Part shown: piece by piece, positions 36,523-45,620 of the stretch | Layout: the number at the start of each line of letters is the position of its first letter | Numbering within the stretch: position 1 is the stretch's first letter | Assembly: GCF_048282545.1 (NCBI RefSeq) | Contig: NZ_CP182485.1 | Coordinates: 2,356,001-2,420,000, forward strand | Length of the DNA stretch: 64,000 nt | Direction: 5' to 3' | From: Opacimonas immobilis | GTDB taxonomy: Bacteria; Pseudomonadota; Gammaproteobacteria; Enterobacterales; Alteromonadaceae | The notes under the pieces: generated by a model | Told to the model about the DNA's origin: nothing | The model's input: the letters and a program-made list of their open reading frames with translations, nothing else | Database searches by the model: none | Program-made: the position numbers and the translations under genes

Positions 36523-37206
36523 TTATCTTCCAGGAAGCTTTTTCCAAGTCACGGTATCGCGCACATATTGAGGCGCTATGTCTTCCACAGCTTGACCTTG
36601 TCCATCAGCAAAGGCTTTCACCGCAAGAGCAAGCATATTACGAGCGTCAGGTAGAGCATATGTCACTTGAATACCATCGCCTAACTCAGGATAAGCCTGC
36701 CAGCCTGTACCTACTGCAACAAAATCGTCTTGTGGCAGTTGTGCCCGAGCATCTAACGGCGCCAATACACTCTCGGCACCGTTTAACACAACCAACCCGT
36801 CCACCACGTGATACTGTGCAAAATACACCTCGCCCATGCGGGCATCTATCGCACTGATAACGGTTTTGGGAAGGTCTGTGCCGTTGGGTTGTTCCACGGC
36901 ATTTTGCGCTAAGGTGGCTAACGTGGATATCCCCACAACCGGAATATCTAACCCTAAAGCCAAACCTTGACAATGAGCGGTCGCGATCCGTACACCAGTA
37001 AAACTGCCAGGGCCTTGCCCAAAAGCGATGCCATCGATTGCAGACTTGTCTAATTCGGCGTCTTTAAGAACCTCATCAATCATGCCTAAGAGTTTTTGGG
37101 CGTGTTGTTGTGGACACTCTTCCCAACGCGAAAAAACGCCTTGCTTTGTTTGTAGCGCAACGGAACATGCTTCTGTCGCAGTATCGATAGCCAGTATATT
37201 CTTCAT
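36523..37206 (-). CDS. tsaB: tRNA threonylcarbamoyladenosine complex subunit TsaB
   Basis: 227 residues (E. coli 231). Scaffold partner of TsaD in t6A37 synthesis. ASKHA-fold opening ILAIDTATEACSVAL and the GFGQGPGSFTGVRI-like segment (FGQGPGSFTG, about 63-72) mark the family. It starts 9 bases after the yoaA stop, the conserved pairing with E. coli. A 211-base gap downstream carries the slp promoter region. Confidence 0.95.
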   Translation of the reverse strand: MKNILAIDTATEACSVALQTKQGVFSRWEECPQQHAQKLLGMIDEVLKDAELDKSAIDGIAFGQGPGSFTGVRIATAHCQGLALGLDIPVVGISTLATLAQNAVEQPNGTDLPKTVISAIDARMGEVYFAQYHVVDGLVVLNGAESVLAPLDARAQLPQDDFVAVGTGWQAYPELGDGIQVTYALPDARNMLALAVKAFADGQGQAVEDIAPQYVRDTVTWKKLPGR

Positions 37207-37215
37207 TATGTGTAT

Positions 37216-39141
37216 TTAATCTAATTCTTGTAAAAACCGACACGCTGTCGCCAAATCTCGCGTGCGACGCATATCGGGCAAACTTGATAAGAAGATCTTA
37301 CCATAGTTTTTTGTGACCAAGCGAGTATCACAAATCACCAATACCCCTGAATCATTGACATCTCGAATCAATCGCCCTGCCCCTTGTTTGAGTGTGATGA
37401 CCGCTTGCGGGACTTGAATGTCCATAAAGGCATTGCCTCCGCGTTTTTTGCAGTTTTCAATTTTGGCTTGCAACAAAGGATCATCAGGCGCCGCAAAAGG
37501 CAGTTTGTCGATCAAGACACAAATCAAATCATCGCCGCGCACATCCACGCCTTCCCAAAACGCGCCAGTGGCTAATAACACCGCGCCGGGCTCTGACACA
37601 TAAGTATCGAGCAAAGCTTGTTTTGAAGTGCTGCCTTGTACCAGTAAAGGATTTGCGATGCGTTCCGCTAACGCATCCGCGACGCGATTGAGCATATAAT
37701 GCGACGTAAACAACAAAAAACATCGTCCACCCGCGGCTTCGATCAACTCTTGTGCCACCTCTACCACACGGTCTAACATGCGCGGATCCGAGGGTTCAGG
37801 TAAATCTCTCGGCACACACAACATGGACTGAGTTTGATAGGCGAACGGCGAATCCAGCACTAATGTCTTGGCTGTGCCTAAGCCCAACATATCCTGATAA
37901 TGCGAAAAATGTCCGTTGACCATCAAGGTCGCTGACGTAAAAATCCAACTGCGCAATGGCGCCTGCGTCAATTCAGCAAATTTGTCTGCTATATTGAGTG
38001 GGGTTTGATGCATAACGACCTGCTTAGGAGTCGTTTCATACCAGAGACTGACATCCGGCGCACTCAAATCTGACACCGCCGCAAAATCCGTTTTGCCTTG
38101 CACCAAACGCTCATAAATATTATCCAGTGCTTTGTCGCGACCGATGTGGTGTTTGAGCATGGCAACGGTTTCGTGCAATGCCTCTTGCAAGCGCGAGTGT
38201 TGCTCGGCAATAGCTTGATTGCGCAATGCTTCTTCCCATTTGCCTTTGCTGTTCTGCTCACCGAACAAAATTCGCAATTCACTTGCATGCAGAGCCATCT
38301 TTGCCGCCATGCGCTCTACTTGCTCGATGTCTTTTAGGCTACTGCGATAGACTTGTGTGATATCACGCGCCGCATCATGTAATAAGCGCGTGGAGAAATT
38401 CACCCCAAAATATTCACTCGCAATATCCGGAATTTGGTGCGCCTCATCAAAGATGATGGTTTGAGCCTCTGGAATAAGTTCACCAAAACCCGTATCTTTG
38501 AGCGCTAAATCGGCAAAAAATAAATGATGGTTAACCACGACAATATCAGCATCCATCGCTTCGGTGCGCGCTTTTACTACATAGCATCCTTCGTAATCAG
38601 GACAATCTCGACCTAAGCAGTTCTCTGCGTTAGAGGTAATTAATGGAATGATCGCCGCATCTTCAGCCAGAGCTTGCAACTCGCCAATATCGCCTGAACT
38701 GGTCGCTTCAGCCCAATCGCGAACGGGTTTCAGTTCGGATAACGTATTTTTGTCACTGAATAACGCCGATGAACCGGTGTTTTTTTTCATTCGGTACGTA
38801 CACAAGTAGTTGGAACGACCTTTGAGCAAGGCAACTTGTAAAGGCGATGCAAGCGCTTCTTTGACCACAGGTAAATCTCGATGGAACAGCTGCTCTTGAA
38901 GATTCTTAGTACCAGTAGAAATAATTGTTTTTTGCCCTGACAAAAACGCCGGTGCTAAATACGCGAATGTCTTTCCGGTGCCCGTGCCCGCTTCGATAAT
39001 GCTTTTTTGTTTAAGTTTAATGGCTTCTTCTACGGCACATGCCATGTCAATTTGCGCCTGTCGAGGCTGATAGCCGGGAATGGCTTGACTGAGCAAACCA
39101 TCTTCGGTGAACACCTTTTTAGATTGAAAGCGCATGGACAA
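37216..39141 (-). CDS. yoaA: DinG-family ATP-dependent DNA helicase YoaA
   Basis: 641 residues (E. coli 636). XPD-like 5'-3' helicase with Walker A EAGTGTGKT (about 51-59), an Fe-S cluster region with cysteines from CTYRM to CLGRDCPDYEGC, DEAH box FDEAHQ, and a C-terminal helicase domain ending with QGAGRLIRD. YoaA acts with the DNA polymerase III chi subunit in replication repair. First gene before tsaB on this strand. Confidence 0.94.
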   Translation of the reverse strand: MSMRFQSKKVFTEDGLLSQAIPGYQPRQAQIDMACAVEEAIKLKQKSIIEAGTGTGKTFAYLAPAFLSGQKTIISTGTKNLQEQLFHRDLPVVKEALASPLQVALLKGRSNYLCTYRMKKNTGSSALFSDKNTLSELKPVRDWAEATSSGDIGELQALAEDAAIIPLITSNAENCLGRDCPDYEGCYVVKARTEAMDADIVVVNHHLFFADLALKDTGFGELIPEAQTIIFDEAHQIPDIASEYFGVNFSTRLLHDAARDITQVYRSSLKDIEQVERMAAKMALHASELRILFGEQNSKGKWEEALRNQAIAEQHSRLQEALHETVAMLKHHIGRDKALDNIYERLVQGKTDFAAVSDLSAPDVSLWYETTPKQVVMHQTPLNIADKFAELTQAPLRSWIFTSATLMVNGHFSHYQDMLGLGTAKTLVLDSPFAYQTQSMLCVPRDLPEPSDPRMLDRVVEVAQELIEAAGGRCFLLFTSHYMLNRVADALAERIANPLLVQGSTSKQALLDTYVSEPGAVLLATGAFWEGVDVRGDDLICVLIDKLPFAAPDDPLLQAKIENCKKRGGNAFMDIQVPQAVITLKQGAGRLIRDVNDSGVLVICDTRLVTKNYGKIFLSSLPDMRRTRDLATACRFLQELD

Positions 39142-39236
39142 TAGTGATTCCGTGATGTGACCTAAAACGAGATTGAAATTATGCCTGTAGATCCACTAGT
39201 ATGCTACTGTACGAAAGATAAAAAGGACGTCAAAAC

Positions 39237-39533
39237 ATGCGCAAACTCATCTCAATAGTGGTTTTTACTGCAGTCACTCTTTTAAGTGGATGTTCCTCAC
39301 AAGCGATCTACAATGATTTGCAGCGCAATTTTCAAGCACAGTGTTATGAAAAGTACATCGGCAGTGCACTACAAGAATGCATAGAGCGATATAACACCAG
39401 CTATCATACGTTTAAACAACGCAGTGAAGAAGTATTGGGTAAGGATAGTGATCCGAGCTTGACTGAGTTTGAAAAACGCAGAGCTGAAGAAGCAAAAGAT
39501 GAGGCGGCAGGTCAAAAACAAGGTACAATTTGA
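39237..39533 (+). CDS. Small lipoprotein of unknown function
   Basis: 98 residues. Signal peptide of about 18 residues with lipobox LSGC, then a charged helical body with two cysteines (QCYEKY and LQECIERY) that could form a disulfide, and a Glu/Lys-rich tail. Start supported by AAAAGGA upstream. Convergent with the TSUP gene. No family recognised. Confidence 0.7.
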   Translation: MRKLISIVVFTAVTLLSGCSSQAIYNDLQRNFQAQCYEKYIGSALQECIERYNTSYHTFKQRSEEVLGKDSDPSLTEFEKRRAEEAKDEAAGQKQGTI

Positions 39534-39535
39534 AG

Positions 39536-40471
39536 TTAAATTAACTGCCCCCAAGGCAAACTTGCTAATCCCATAAACATGACCCAACAAGCAAAAAACA
39601 GTTTGACTTGAATTGGATTAAACAGCAGCACTAGATGCTTGGCAATGGTGCCACCAATGATAGCGCCAAGCCCAGCAAAGGCTGCGATTGGATACACAAT
39701 GGTCGCAAATCCCTCTGGCGTCACTGCATTATTTAATACAAAATAACCAATGCCTGCCCACACCGAGAATGCGGTTAAAATTACCGCACAAGCAATCGAA
39801 AGCGTCACTGATGCATTACGCAAAATCAAATACACCGCAACGAGTTCACCTACACCAACCGATAACCAAGCAGTAACCATTCCACCAGCGTACGCCACTA
39901 TGGGTAGTGCGATGTTGTCAAACAGATTAGGTGTAAAAATCTGATCGCTTTGTTTCATTTTTGGGATAGTGACAAATAAGGCCAACGCCAGCAAAATGGA
40001 AAAGCTGCCAAAAACCCAATGTAATACGTCATCTGATTGGGTGATCAAGACCATTAAACCTGAATACTGAACGGTCCAAATCCCCAAAAAGGAAAAGGGA
40101 ATAGTCAGCAAGAGTAGCTGTGGTAATACTCGCCAAATCGAGCGCAAAAAACTATCTCGCTTCGATAAAACATATTGATCCCGCCAACTGATCGCGCCAG
40201 CGACCATGCCACAACATTGGATCGCAAAACTGGTCGCCACGATATTCATCGCCGTTAACTCAAATTGATTGAACAGCGGCACAAACACAACACCACCACC
40301 CGCGCCTGTAGCATTCGCAAAAATCGCCCCAATGACGCCTACCAAACTGAACCCAGCATAATTTTGCACAACAGACACAGGATCGGATTGCATAAAGAGC
40401 AAACCAAATAAAGAAAATAGCAGTAACAAGAAAAGGTAAAATCGTTTTTTGCGCAGCGGCGAAGTTTTCAT
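39536..40471 (-). CDS. TSUP (TauE/SafE) family permease
   Basis: About 311 residues from ATG at 40471. A GTG start 15 codons earlier is possible but adds a non-hydrophobic leader. About nine hydrophobic helices. The glycine-rich IGAIFANATGAGGGVVFVP segment is typical of TSUP anion exporters for sulfite, sulfoacetate and related ions. A charged basic N-terminus precedes helix one. Substrate unknown. Confidence 0.82.
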   Translation of the reverse strand: MKTSPLRKKRFYLFLLLLFSLFGLLFMQSDPVSVVQNYAGFSLVGVIGAIFANATGAGGGVVFVPLFNQFELTAMNIVATSFAIQCCGMVAGAISWRDQYVLSKRDSFLRSIWRVLPQLLLLTIPFSFLGIWTVQYSGLMVLITQSDDVLHWVFGSFSILLALALFVTIPKMKQSDQIFTPNLFDNIALPIVAYAGGMVTAWLSVGVGELVAVYLILRNASVTLSIACAVILTAFSVWAGIGYFVLNNAVTPEGFATIVYPIAAFAGLGAIIGGTIAKHLVLLFNPIQVKLFFACWVMFMGLASLPWGQLI

Positions 40472-40553
40472 TATTATTTTTGCAACGAGCAGCGAAATTT
40501 GACGTCCACTGTACACAAACCATTTAAATAAAGATAGTTACAGCAGAAAAAGC

Positions 40554-41051
40554 ATGGTTGAAATCCAAAAACTCCCAGATACGACAATCATCAAACTGAC
40601 CCCCAATCGCTCAGCAACTTGGCGTGAAACCAAGATTGCTATTGGTATTATGGTGGTTTTGGTCATGACTATTGCTTTTGGCTGGGCGGCGGTAGGCGCT
40701 TGGGTGATTTTGCCTTTTGCTGGATTAGAGGTAGGGTTATTTGCGTATTTTATGTACCGGATTTGTAGGCAGGGGTTTAATCAACAAATCGTCACCATTA
40801 CCAAAGAGTTTGTATTGATTGAATCAGGTATTATGCGCCGTGAAGTCGCGCGTACTTATGACCGCAATCAGCTGAGTTTTGAAGTGGCGGAAACCGAACG
40901 CGATTGGCACTTACCGGACATCGTTATGTGTTTGGGCATGTATCGCTTGAGCATTGGCGAGTTCCTCAACAAAGACGATCGCATAAAACTCAAAGATGCC
41001 CTCAAAAACAATGGTCTTCCGCTATCACGCACACATTGGTGGAAAGATTAA
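40554..41051 (+). CDS. DUF2244 membrane protein
   Basis: 165 residues with two close membrane helices (about 26-46 and 49-69) followed by a cytoplasmic beta-rich domain, the DUF2244 pattern (KLTPNRSATWRE at the start). Function unknown. In other bacteria DUF2244 proteins often lie near cytochrome oxidase genes, but none is seen here. Its 3' end overlaps the convergent DUF2855 gene by four bases. Confidence 0.8.
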   Translation: MVEIQKLPDTTIIKLTPNRSATWRETKIAIGIMVVLVMTIAFGWAAVGAWVILPFAGLEVGLFAYFMYRICRQGFNQQIVTITKEFVLIESGIMRREVARTYDRNQLSFEVAETERDWHLPDIVMCLGMYRLSIGEFLNKDDRIKLKDALKNNGLPLSRTHWWKD

Positions 41052-42136
41052 AACTGACACCAGAGTATTTTTTGGGGGTTCACTTCCCCAGCTAAGAAAC
41101 GCTGATACTCAATCGTAAAATCATCTCGTTCGTTCACAACTTGAAGTTCCAAAATCGAGTTAAGCTGTGTCGCCACCCCCTGCCAAGCGTCATAGTATTT
41201 GGCCAAAAACAATTCTCGCCCCCAAATATGTGTCATTTGCTTAACGTGTTCTGGGGCAAAAAACACACTCCCTTTGAGTTTGCCATGAGGTTTATTGGTT
41301 TGCGCTTTAACATCTGTGACACCAATAAACGCGGTATGCTGGTGATGGGAGTCCAAAATTTCTTGTAGGTTTTGTAACAGCGTTTTATTCCCTGCAAAAT
41401 CCAAGATCCAAACTGGGTGTGTGTAGCGCAGATTATGAATGGCGTCGTACTCAACAATTTCGTCATAACACCCGAGTGCTTGCACAAAATCAACGTTCGC
41501 CGGGCTCGTTAAACCAACGACTTCTACATTCGGTAGTTTTTGCAATAAATAGGCACAACCATAGGCAGTTTTACATGATGCGCTGGTTAGCAAAATCGTC
41601 GTCTTTTGATGTTTCGTTTGCGCGGCAACAAATTCCGATAAGACAAAGGAGGTCAAAAACAGCGGACGAAAATTGGCTTGCCAGGCTTCTCTGTTGCCAT
41701 CGTACACAGCATCTGCATCGCAGAACAAATAACTATCATAGACAGGTGCGTTACTTTTGCGCATCGGATGAATATCAATATACCCGTGTCGAGTGACTTT
41801 ATCTGGCGTCATGACCCAATGCGTACTGGAAGGAAAATACCCAAATACGCGTTTTCCTACCTCAACATCTGCATGTGTGGATGCGATGACATCAGCAAAA
41901 CCCCACATCGGCATGATGCCTCTGTTTTCATCGTCTACATTAGGAAAGAATCCCCAGTAGCCAAAATTATCCCCTGTTACTGCGTACGTAACGTTATTGC
42001 TCGACAAGCCAACTTTGTCAACACGCAATAGGATTTGCTCTGATTCGAGTGTCGGAATGTCGTGCTCTATCCAACGTGCATCGGACAAATTCTCTTTGGC
42101 GATGGTAAACGTGGCAGCGTGTTCTGACGTATGCAT
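41048..42136 (-). CDS. DUF2855 family protein
   Basis: 362 residues resembling the medium-chain reductase fold without its usual catalytic signatures: ILLRVDKVGLSSNNVTYA (GroES-like part), GKRVFGYFPSSTHWVM, and a Rossmann-like TTILLTSASCKTAYGCAYLL (about 178-197). DUF2855 members are uncharacterised and may be oxidoreductases. It is divergent from the saccharopine-dehydrogenase-like gene, 111 bases away. Confidence 0.8.
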   Translation of the reverse strand: MHTSEHAATFTIAKENLSDARWIEHDIPTLESEQILLRVDKVGLSSNNVTYAVTGDNFGYWGFFPNVDDENRGIMPMWGFADVIASTHADVEVGKRVFGYFPSSTHWVMTPDKVTRHGYIDIHPMRKSNAPVYDSYLFCDADAVYDGNREAWQANFRPLFLTSFVLSEFVAAQTKHQKTTILLTSASCKTAYGCAYLLQKLPNVEVVGLTSPANVDFVQALGCYDEIVEYDAIHNLRYTHPVWILDFAGNKTLLQNLQEILDSHHQHTAFIGVTDVKAQTNKPHGKLKGSVFFAPEHVKQMTHIWGRELFLAKYYDAWQGVATQLNSILELQVVNERDDFTIEYQRFLAGEVNPQKILWCQF

Positions 42137-42247
42137 AATTATTACTTCTATTTATTGGTCAAAGTATTAATACTTGTGCTCTAATCTTAGGTAAGTATCC
42201 AATAAATCACAACAATAAGCATACACGGAACTGAGGTTTTTCATACT

Positions 42248-43450
42248 ATGTCCAATTCATTCGATATCGTTTTATATGGTGCGACAAGCTTTGTCGGACA
42301 AATCACTGCCAAATATTTAGCTCAACATACCTCAGAAACTTTTTCTTGGGCGATTGCGGGGCGTAATCAGACTAAGCTTGAATCGTTAAAATCCGAACTC
42401 GGCCTCGTGGATTTACCCATTTTAGTAGCGGATAGCCATGATGAGGAAGCACTTCGAGGTATTGCCGAACAAACCAACGTCATTATTACAACTGTGGGTC
42501 CGTATGCTTTGTATGGCGAAACGCTTGTCAAAATCTGCGCCGAAACGGGCACCGATTACTGTGATTTGACGGGAGAGCCACAGTGGATCAAGCAAATGCT
42601 TGCTCAATATGAAGCCCAAGCCAAAGAAAGCGGCGCTCGGATCATTCACTGTGCCGGTTTTGATTCTATTCCATCAGATTTAGGGGTATGGGCGCTGCAA
42701 GAACACGCCATTGCGACAACCGGTCAGCCTATCTCGCACATCAAAATGCGCGTTAACAAGATACGCGGTGCAGCATCCGGCGGTACCGTCGCCAGTATGC
42801 TGAACGTCATGGCCGATGTGGGAAAAGACAAATCTTTGCGCAAAGTATTGGTGAATCCCTATGTACTGTGTCCAGATCAACATGGTTTTCATGTTCGTCA
42901 AACCAACCACCAAAAAGCACAATTTGAAGACGATACCCAAATGTGGGTAATGCCTTTTGTCATGGCCGCAATAAACGAGCGCATAGTGCATCGCACTAAT
43001 GCCTTATTAGACAGCCGTTATGGTACTGATTTTCGTTATGACGAGGCGATGCGCGCCAAATCAGCCGGACAAGCATGGGGGATGACGCTAGGGCTAGGGG
43101 CTTTTATGCTCGGGGCGGCGACTGGATTGGGGCGTAAGGTTATGGCTAAGACCTTTTTGCCCAAGCCTGGTGAAGGACCAAGCGAGCAAGCGCAGCTCAA
43201 AGGGATGTTTGATATGCGTTTTTATGGCACGGCTTCGGATGGTACAAAACTGGAGTACAAAGTCGAGGGGGACCGCGACCCAGGCTATGGCTCAACTGCC
43301 AAAATGCTTGCCCAAGTGGGTTTATGCCTCGCCAAAGATGTGAAAGAGCTTGAAGGCGGTTGTTGGACGCCGGCATCAGGCTTAGGTCAAAAACTCATTG
43401 ATCGCCTATCTCAACACGCAGGTGTAAGGGTCGAGCAAGTGGTGCGCTAA
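42248..43450 (+). CDS. Saccharopine dehydrogenase-like / trans-acting enoyl reductase family protein
   Basis: 400 residues. N-terminal Rossmann motif LYGATSFVGQITAKYL (about 9-24), AIAGRNQTKL, GPYALYGE and the Cys/Asp segment TDYCDLTGE, all typical of the family that includes mycobacterial trans-acting enoyl reductase and human SCCPDH. A lipid-related substrate is likely but unproven. It starts with no strong ribosome site and converges on a small membrane protein gene with no gap. Confidence 0.86.
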   Translation: MSNSFDIVLYGATSFVGQITAKYLAQHTSETFSWAIAGRNQTKLESLKSELGLVDLPILVADSHDEEALRGIAEQTNVIITTVGPYALYGETLVKICAETGTDYCDLTGEPQWIKQMLAQYEAQAKESGARIIHCAGFDSIPSDLGVWALQEHAIATTGQPISHIKMRVNKIRGAASGGTVASMLNVMADVGKDKSLRKVLVNPYVLCPDQHGFHVRQTNHQKAQFEDDTQMWVMPFVMAAINERIVHRTNALLDSRYGTDFRYDEAMRAKSAGQAWGMTLGLGAFMLGAATGLGRKVMAKTFLPKPGEGPSEQAQLKGMFDMRFYGTASDGTKLEYKVEGDRDPGYGSTAKMLAQVGLCLAKDVKELEGGCWTPASGLGQKLIDRLSQHAGVRVEQVVR

Positions 43451-43975
43451 TTACTTTTTGGATTTTTTAGCCAAAATCACCTCAGCTTGGGTGCGCAATT
43501 TGGTTTTATTGCGAATATTCGCAAAGGGATCAGATGCATCACGATTGGCGTTGTGACTCTGATTTTCCGCTTCGACTTGCGCTTTTGCTGAGGCGACTGC
43601 CTCTTTATCCGTTTTGGCTTGAGAAAACGTTGCCTTGGTTGTGCTGGTGACTTTTTCTTTTGCTTTGAGGATCTTATCCAAAACCGCGTTGCCCTTGCCT
43701 TTTTGCGCGGCTTCTTCAGCTTCTAAGCGTTTATTGGCGTAGTGGTTAATGATAAAAAAGCCAACCAACAAGGCAACATACGCACAGTATTTGTAAATAA
43801 AACTCATGCCCGTTGCCACAACCGGCTCTTGCATCTGCGCCCACTTCAAATAATCGGAATGCGCCATATTGATAATGACGATGGTAAAAATCAGCAACAA
43901 CGTCGTCACAATGAGCACTTTGTAATTGCGCCAAAGCAAAAACGTTAAGGCGTATTTGATTAAACGACTCATCAC
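43451..43975 (-). CDS. Membrane protein of unknown function, coiled tail
   Basis: 174 residues. Two hydrophobic segments (about 19-36 and 60-78) are followed by a long charged Lys/Ala/Glu-rich tail (about 80-174) likely to be helical and cytoplasmic. No family recognised. Its start overlaps the end of the 75-residue gene (43972) by four bases, so the two are co-translated. Confidence 0.6.
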   Translation of the reverse strand: MMSRLIKYALTFLLWRNYKVLIVTTLLLIFTIVIINMAHSDYLKWAQMQEPVVATGMSFIYKYCAYVALLVGFFIINHYANKRLEAEEAAQKGKGNAVLDKILKAKEKVTSTTKATFSQAKTDKEAVASAKAQVEAENQSHNANRDASDPFANIRNKTKLRTQAEVILAKKSKK

Positions 43976-44199
43976 CCAAAGAATCCTATGCCTAACGCTG
44001 CCAGTACGGCGAGAAAGCCTTTCTCTTTGAATGAGTTGTAGATTTTTTGTTCTTCTTCGGCAACGATGATTTCGAGCTCTTCTTCAGAAAAATCCTCCAA
44101 AGCACGTTCACACAAAATGATCCGTACCTTGGCTCGCTCAATCGCTTTATCGCGGATGGCTTGTGTGATCTTGTCTTTTTGATCGATGAAAAACTGCAC
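43972..44199 (-). CDS. Small protein with acidic helix and C-terminal hydrophobic segment
   Basis: 75 residues: a charged helical body with ALEDFSEEELEIIVAEEEQKI (positions 33-53, acidic), ending in a short hydrophobic stretch FLAVLAALGIGFFG. Start ATG at 44199. Its four-base overlap with the next gene, which also encodes a membrane protein, suggests a two-component membrane unit. No homologue recognised. Confidence 0.55.
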   Translation of the reverse strand: MQFFIDQKDKITQAIRDKAIERAKVRIILCERALEDFSEEELEIIVAEEEQKIYNSFKEKGFLAVLAALGIGFFG

Positions 44200-44487
44200 T
44201 GAATATCCTCATGTTAACGCTTACAGTCTACACGAAAATATCAAAATGCTCCTGTCCTTCATCGTCAATATATGTATTTTTTTGTTGCTAGTTGTGTTTT
44301 TGTTGCATGACATCATGGGTTGGATGGTGGTTTTCTTCGGTGAGATCCTTTTCATCTTCTGCGGTTTTGCGAATTTATAAATGGCGTTCGACCTTTTGTC
44401 CTTTGCGCTCGAACGGCGTGAACTGGGGTATCTTTAATTTAAGACCATCCGCGCATAACTTATTACAAGATTCGACAAGCTTAGCAT
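44200..44487. other. Non-coding stretch upstream of the his operon
   Basis: 288 bases of AT-rich sequence. A hydrophobic reading frame of 44 codons from ATG at 44246 to TAA at 44380 lacks a ribosome site and is mostly Leu, Ile, Phe and Val from T-rich DNA. I do not call it a gene. The remainder shows no clear element until the his promoter. Confidence 0.3.
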
Positions 44488-44516
44488 TGAATCAATCCTC
44501 ACAATTGGGTATCATT
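44488..44516 (+). promoter_or_regulatory. Sigma70 promoter of the his operon
   Basis: TTGAAT (44488-44493), a 17-base spacer and TATCAT (44511-44516) give four of six matches in each box. The predicted start near 44523 leaves about 20 bases before the leader peptide ATG, as in other his leaders. Confidence 0.7.
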
Positions 44517-44542
44517 CTCACCATCAAAGATACGAGATTTTT

Positions 44543-44587
44543 ATGATTTTTAACAACGCAAACAACCACCATCATCATTTAGCATAA
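44543..44587 (+). CDS. hisL: his operon leader peptide
   Basis: A 14-codon frame, MIFNNANNHHHHLA, followed by TAA. Four consecutive histidine codons (44567-44578) lie just before the attenuator stems. E. coli HisL is 16 residues with seven His codons. Here the shorter run would still stall ribosomes when charged tRNA-His is scarce. Two Asn codon pairs also occur. Confidence 0.9.
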   Translation: MIFNNANNHHHHLA

Positions 44588-44602
44588 CCTTTCTGGTTTG
44601 TG

Positions 44603-44678
44603 CTGGAAGGGTTATTGTCCTTCCAGTGGCGTTGAAATCGATTCAAGACCCCCGGAAGGCACTTCTGGGGGTTTTTTG
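44603..44678 (+). promoter_or_regulatory. his attenuator: pause hairpin, antiterminator and terminator
   Basis: Pause hairpin: CTGGAAGG (44603-44610) with CCTTCCAG (44619-44626). Terminator: ACCCCCGGAAG (44649-44659) with CTTCTGGGGGT (44663-44673) and six T. Antiterminator: CCTTCCAG (44619-44626) can pair with CCGGAAGG (44653-44660), one mismatch, which would prevent the terminator. Ribosomes stalled on the His codons free strand 44619-44626 for this pairing. Confidence 0.88.
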
Positions 44679-44713
44679 TTAGCGTTTGCACTAACATTTT
44701 TTAAGGAATACAC

Positions 44714-45613
44714 ATGAGTGACAGCAACCGATTACGCATCGCCATCCAAAAATCTGGGCGATTATCAGACGACTCCATCGCATTGTTAAAAGCGATCGGT
44801 GTCAAACTACAGATCCGAGACCGGTTACTAATCGCTCACTCGACCAATATGCCGATTGATTTGTTGCGCGTTCGTGATGATGATATCCCAGGATTGGTCA
44901 TGGACGGTGTCGTCGATTTAGGTTTTATTGGTGAGAACGAACTGGAAGAAAAAATGCTTGAACGTCAAGCTGCTGGAAAACCCAGCGAGTTCAAAACGCT
45001 CCGTCGTCTTGACTACGGCGGTTGTCGCTTGTCTATCGCCGTCCCCAATGAATTAGCTTACGAAGGTGTACAGTCTTTAGAAGGCAAAAAAGTTGCGACA
45101 ACCTATCCTTATCTACTCGAGCGCTTCTTCGCCGAAAAAGGCGTAAACGCCCAAGCGGTTATGCTGACAGGTTCCGTTGAAGTAGCGCCACGTGCCGGTG
45201 TGGCCGATGCCATTTGTGACTTGGTGTCAACTGGGGCTACTTTGGAAGCCAACGGTTTGCATGAAGAAGACGTCATTTTCAAATCTAAGGCGGTCTTAAT
45301 TCAGCGCACTGGTGAGTTAGAAAATACTAAGCAAGATATGATCAATCGTTTCTTACCTCGTATCGACGGTGTGATTCAGGCCAAAGAATCAAAATACATC
45401 ATGCTCCACGCGCCGAAAGCGTATTTAGAGCAAGTGAAGTCGTTATTACCAGGGGCAGAAAACCCTACGGTGTTACCGCTTGCGCAATCAGATGATACCG
45501 TCGCCATTCACGTCGTATCTTCTGAAGATTTGTTCTGGACGACGATGGAAAAACTCAAAGCGTTAGGCTGCAGTTCCATCTTGGTTATGCCAATTGAAAA
45601 AATGATGGGTTAA
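44714..45613 (+). CDS. hisG: ATP phosphoribosyltransferase
   Basis: First enzyme of histidine synthesis, joining ATP and PRPP. 299 residues, the long HisG form with a C-terminal ACT-like regulatory domain that binds histidine (about 225-299). Visible: LRIAIQKSGRLSDDS at the start, GFIGENELEE near 73, and GATLEANGLHE in the PRPP region (about 178). Lies 35 bases after the attenuator and heads hisGDCBH. Confidence 0.97.
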   Translation: MSDSNRLRIAIQKSGRLSDDSIALLKAIGVKLQIRDRLLIAHSTNMPIDLLRVRDDDIPGLVMDGVVDLGFIGENELEEKMLERQAAGKPSEFKTLRRLDYGGCRLSIAVPNELAYEGVQSLEGKKVATTYPYLLERFFAEKGVNAQAVMLTGSVEVAPRAGVADAICDLVSTGATLEANGLHEEDVIFKSKAVLIQRTGELENTKQDMINRFLPRIDGVIQAKESKYIMLHAPKAYLEQVKSLLPGAENPTVLPLAQSDDTVAIHVVSSEDLFWTTMEKLKALGCSSILVMPIEKMMG

Positions 45614-45620
45614 CTCGTAT

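Noticed and set aside
44246..44380. Small hydrophobic membrane peptide upstream of hisL
   Set aside because: No ribosome binding site, T-rich composition gives hydrophobic codons in any frame, and no family is recognised.
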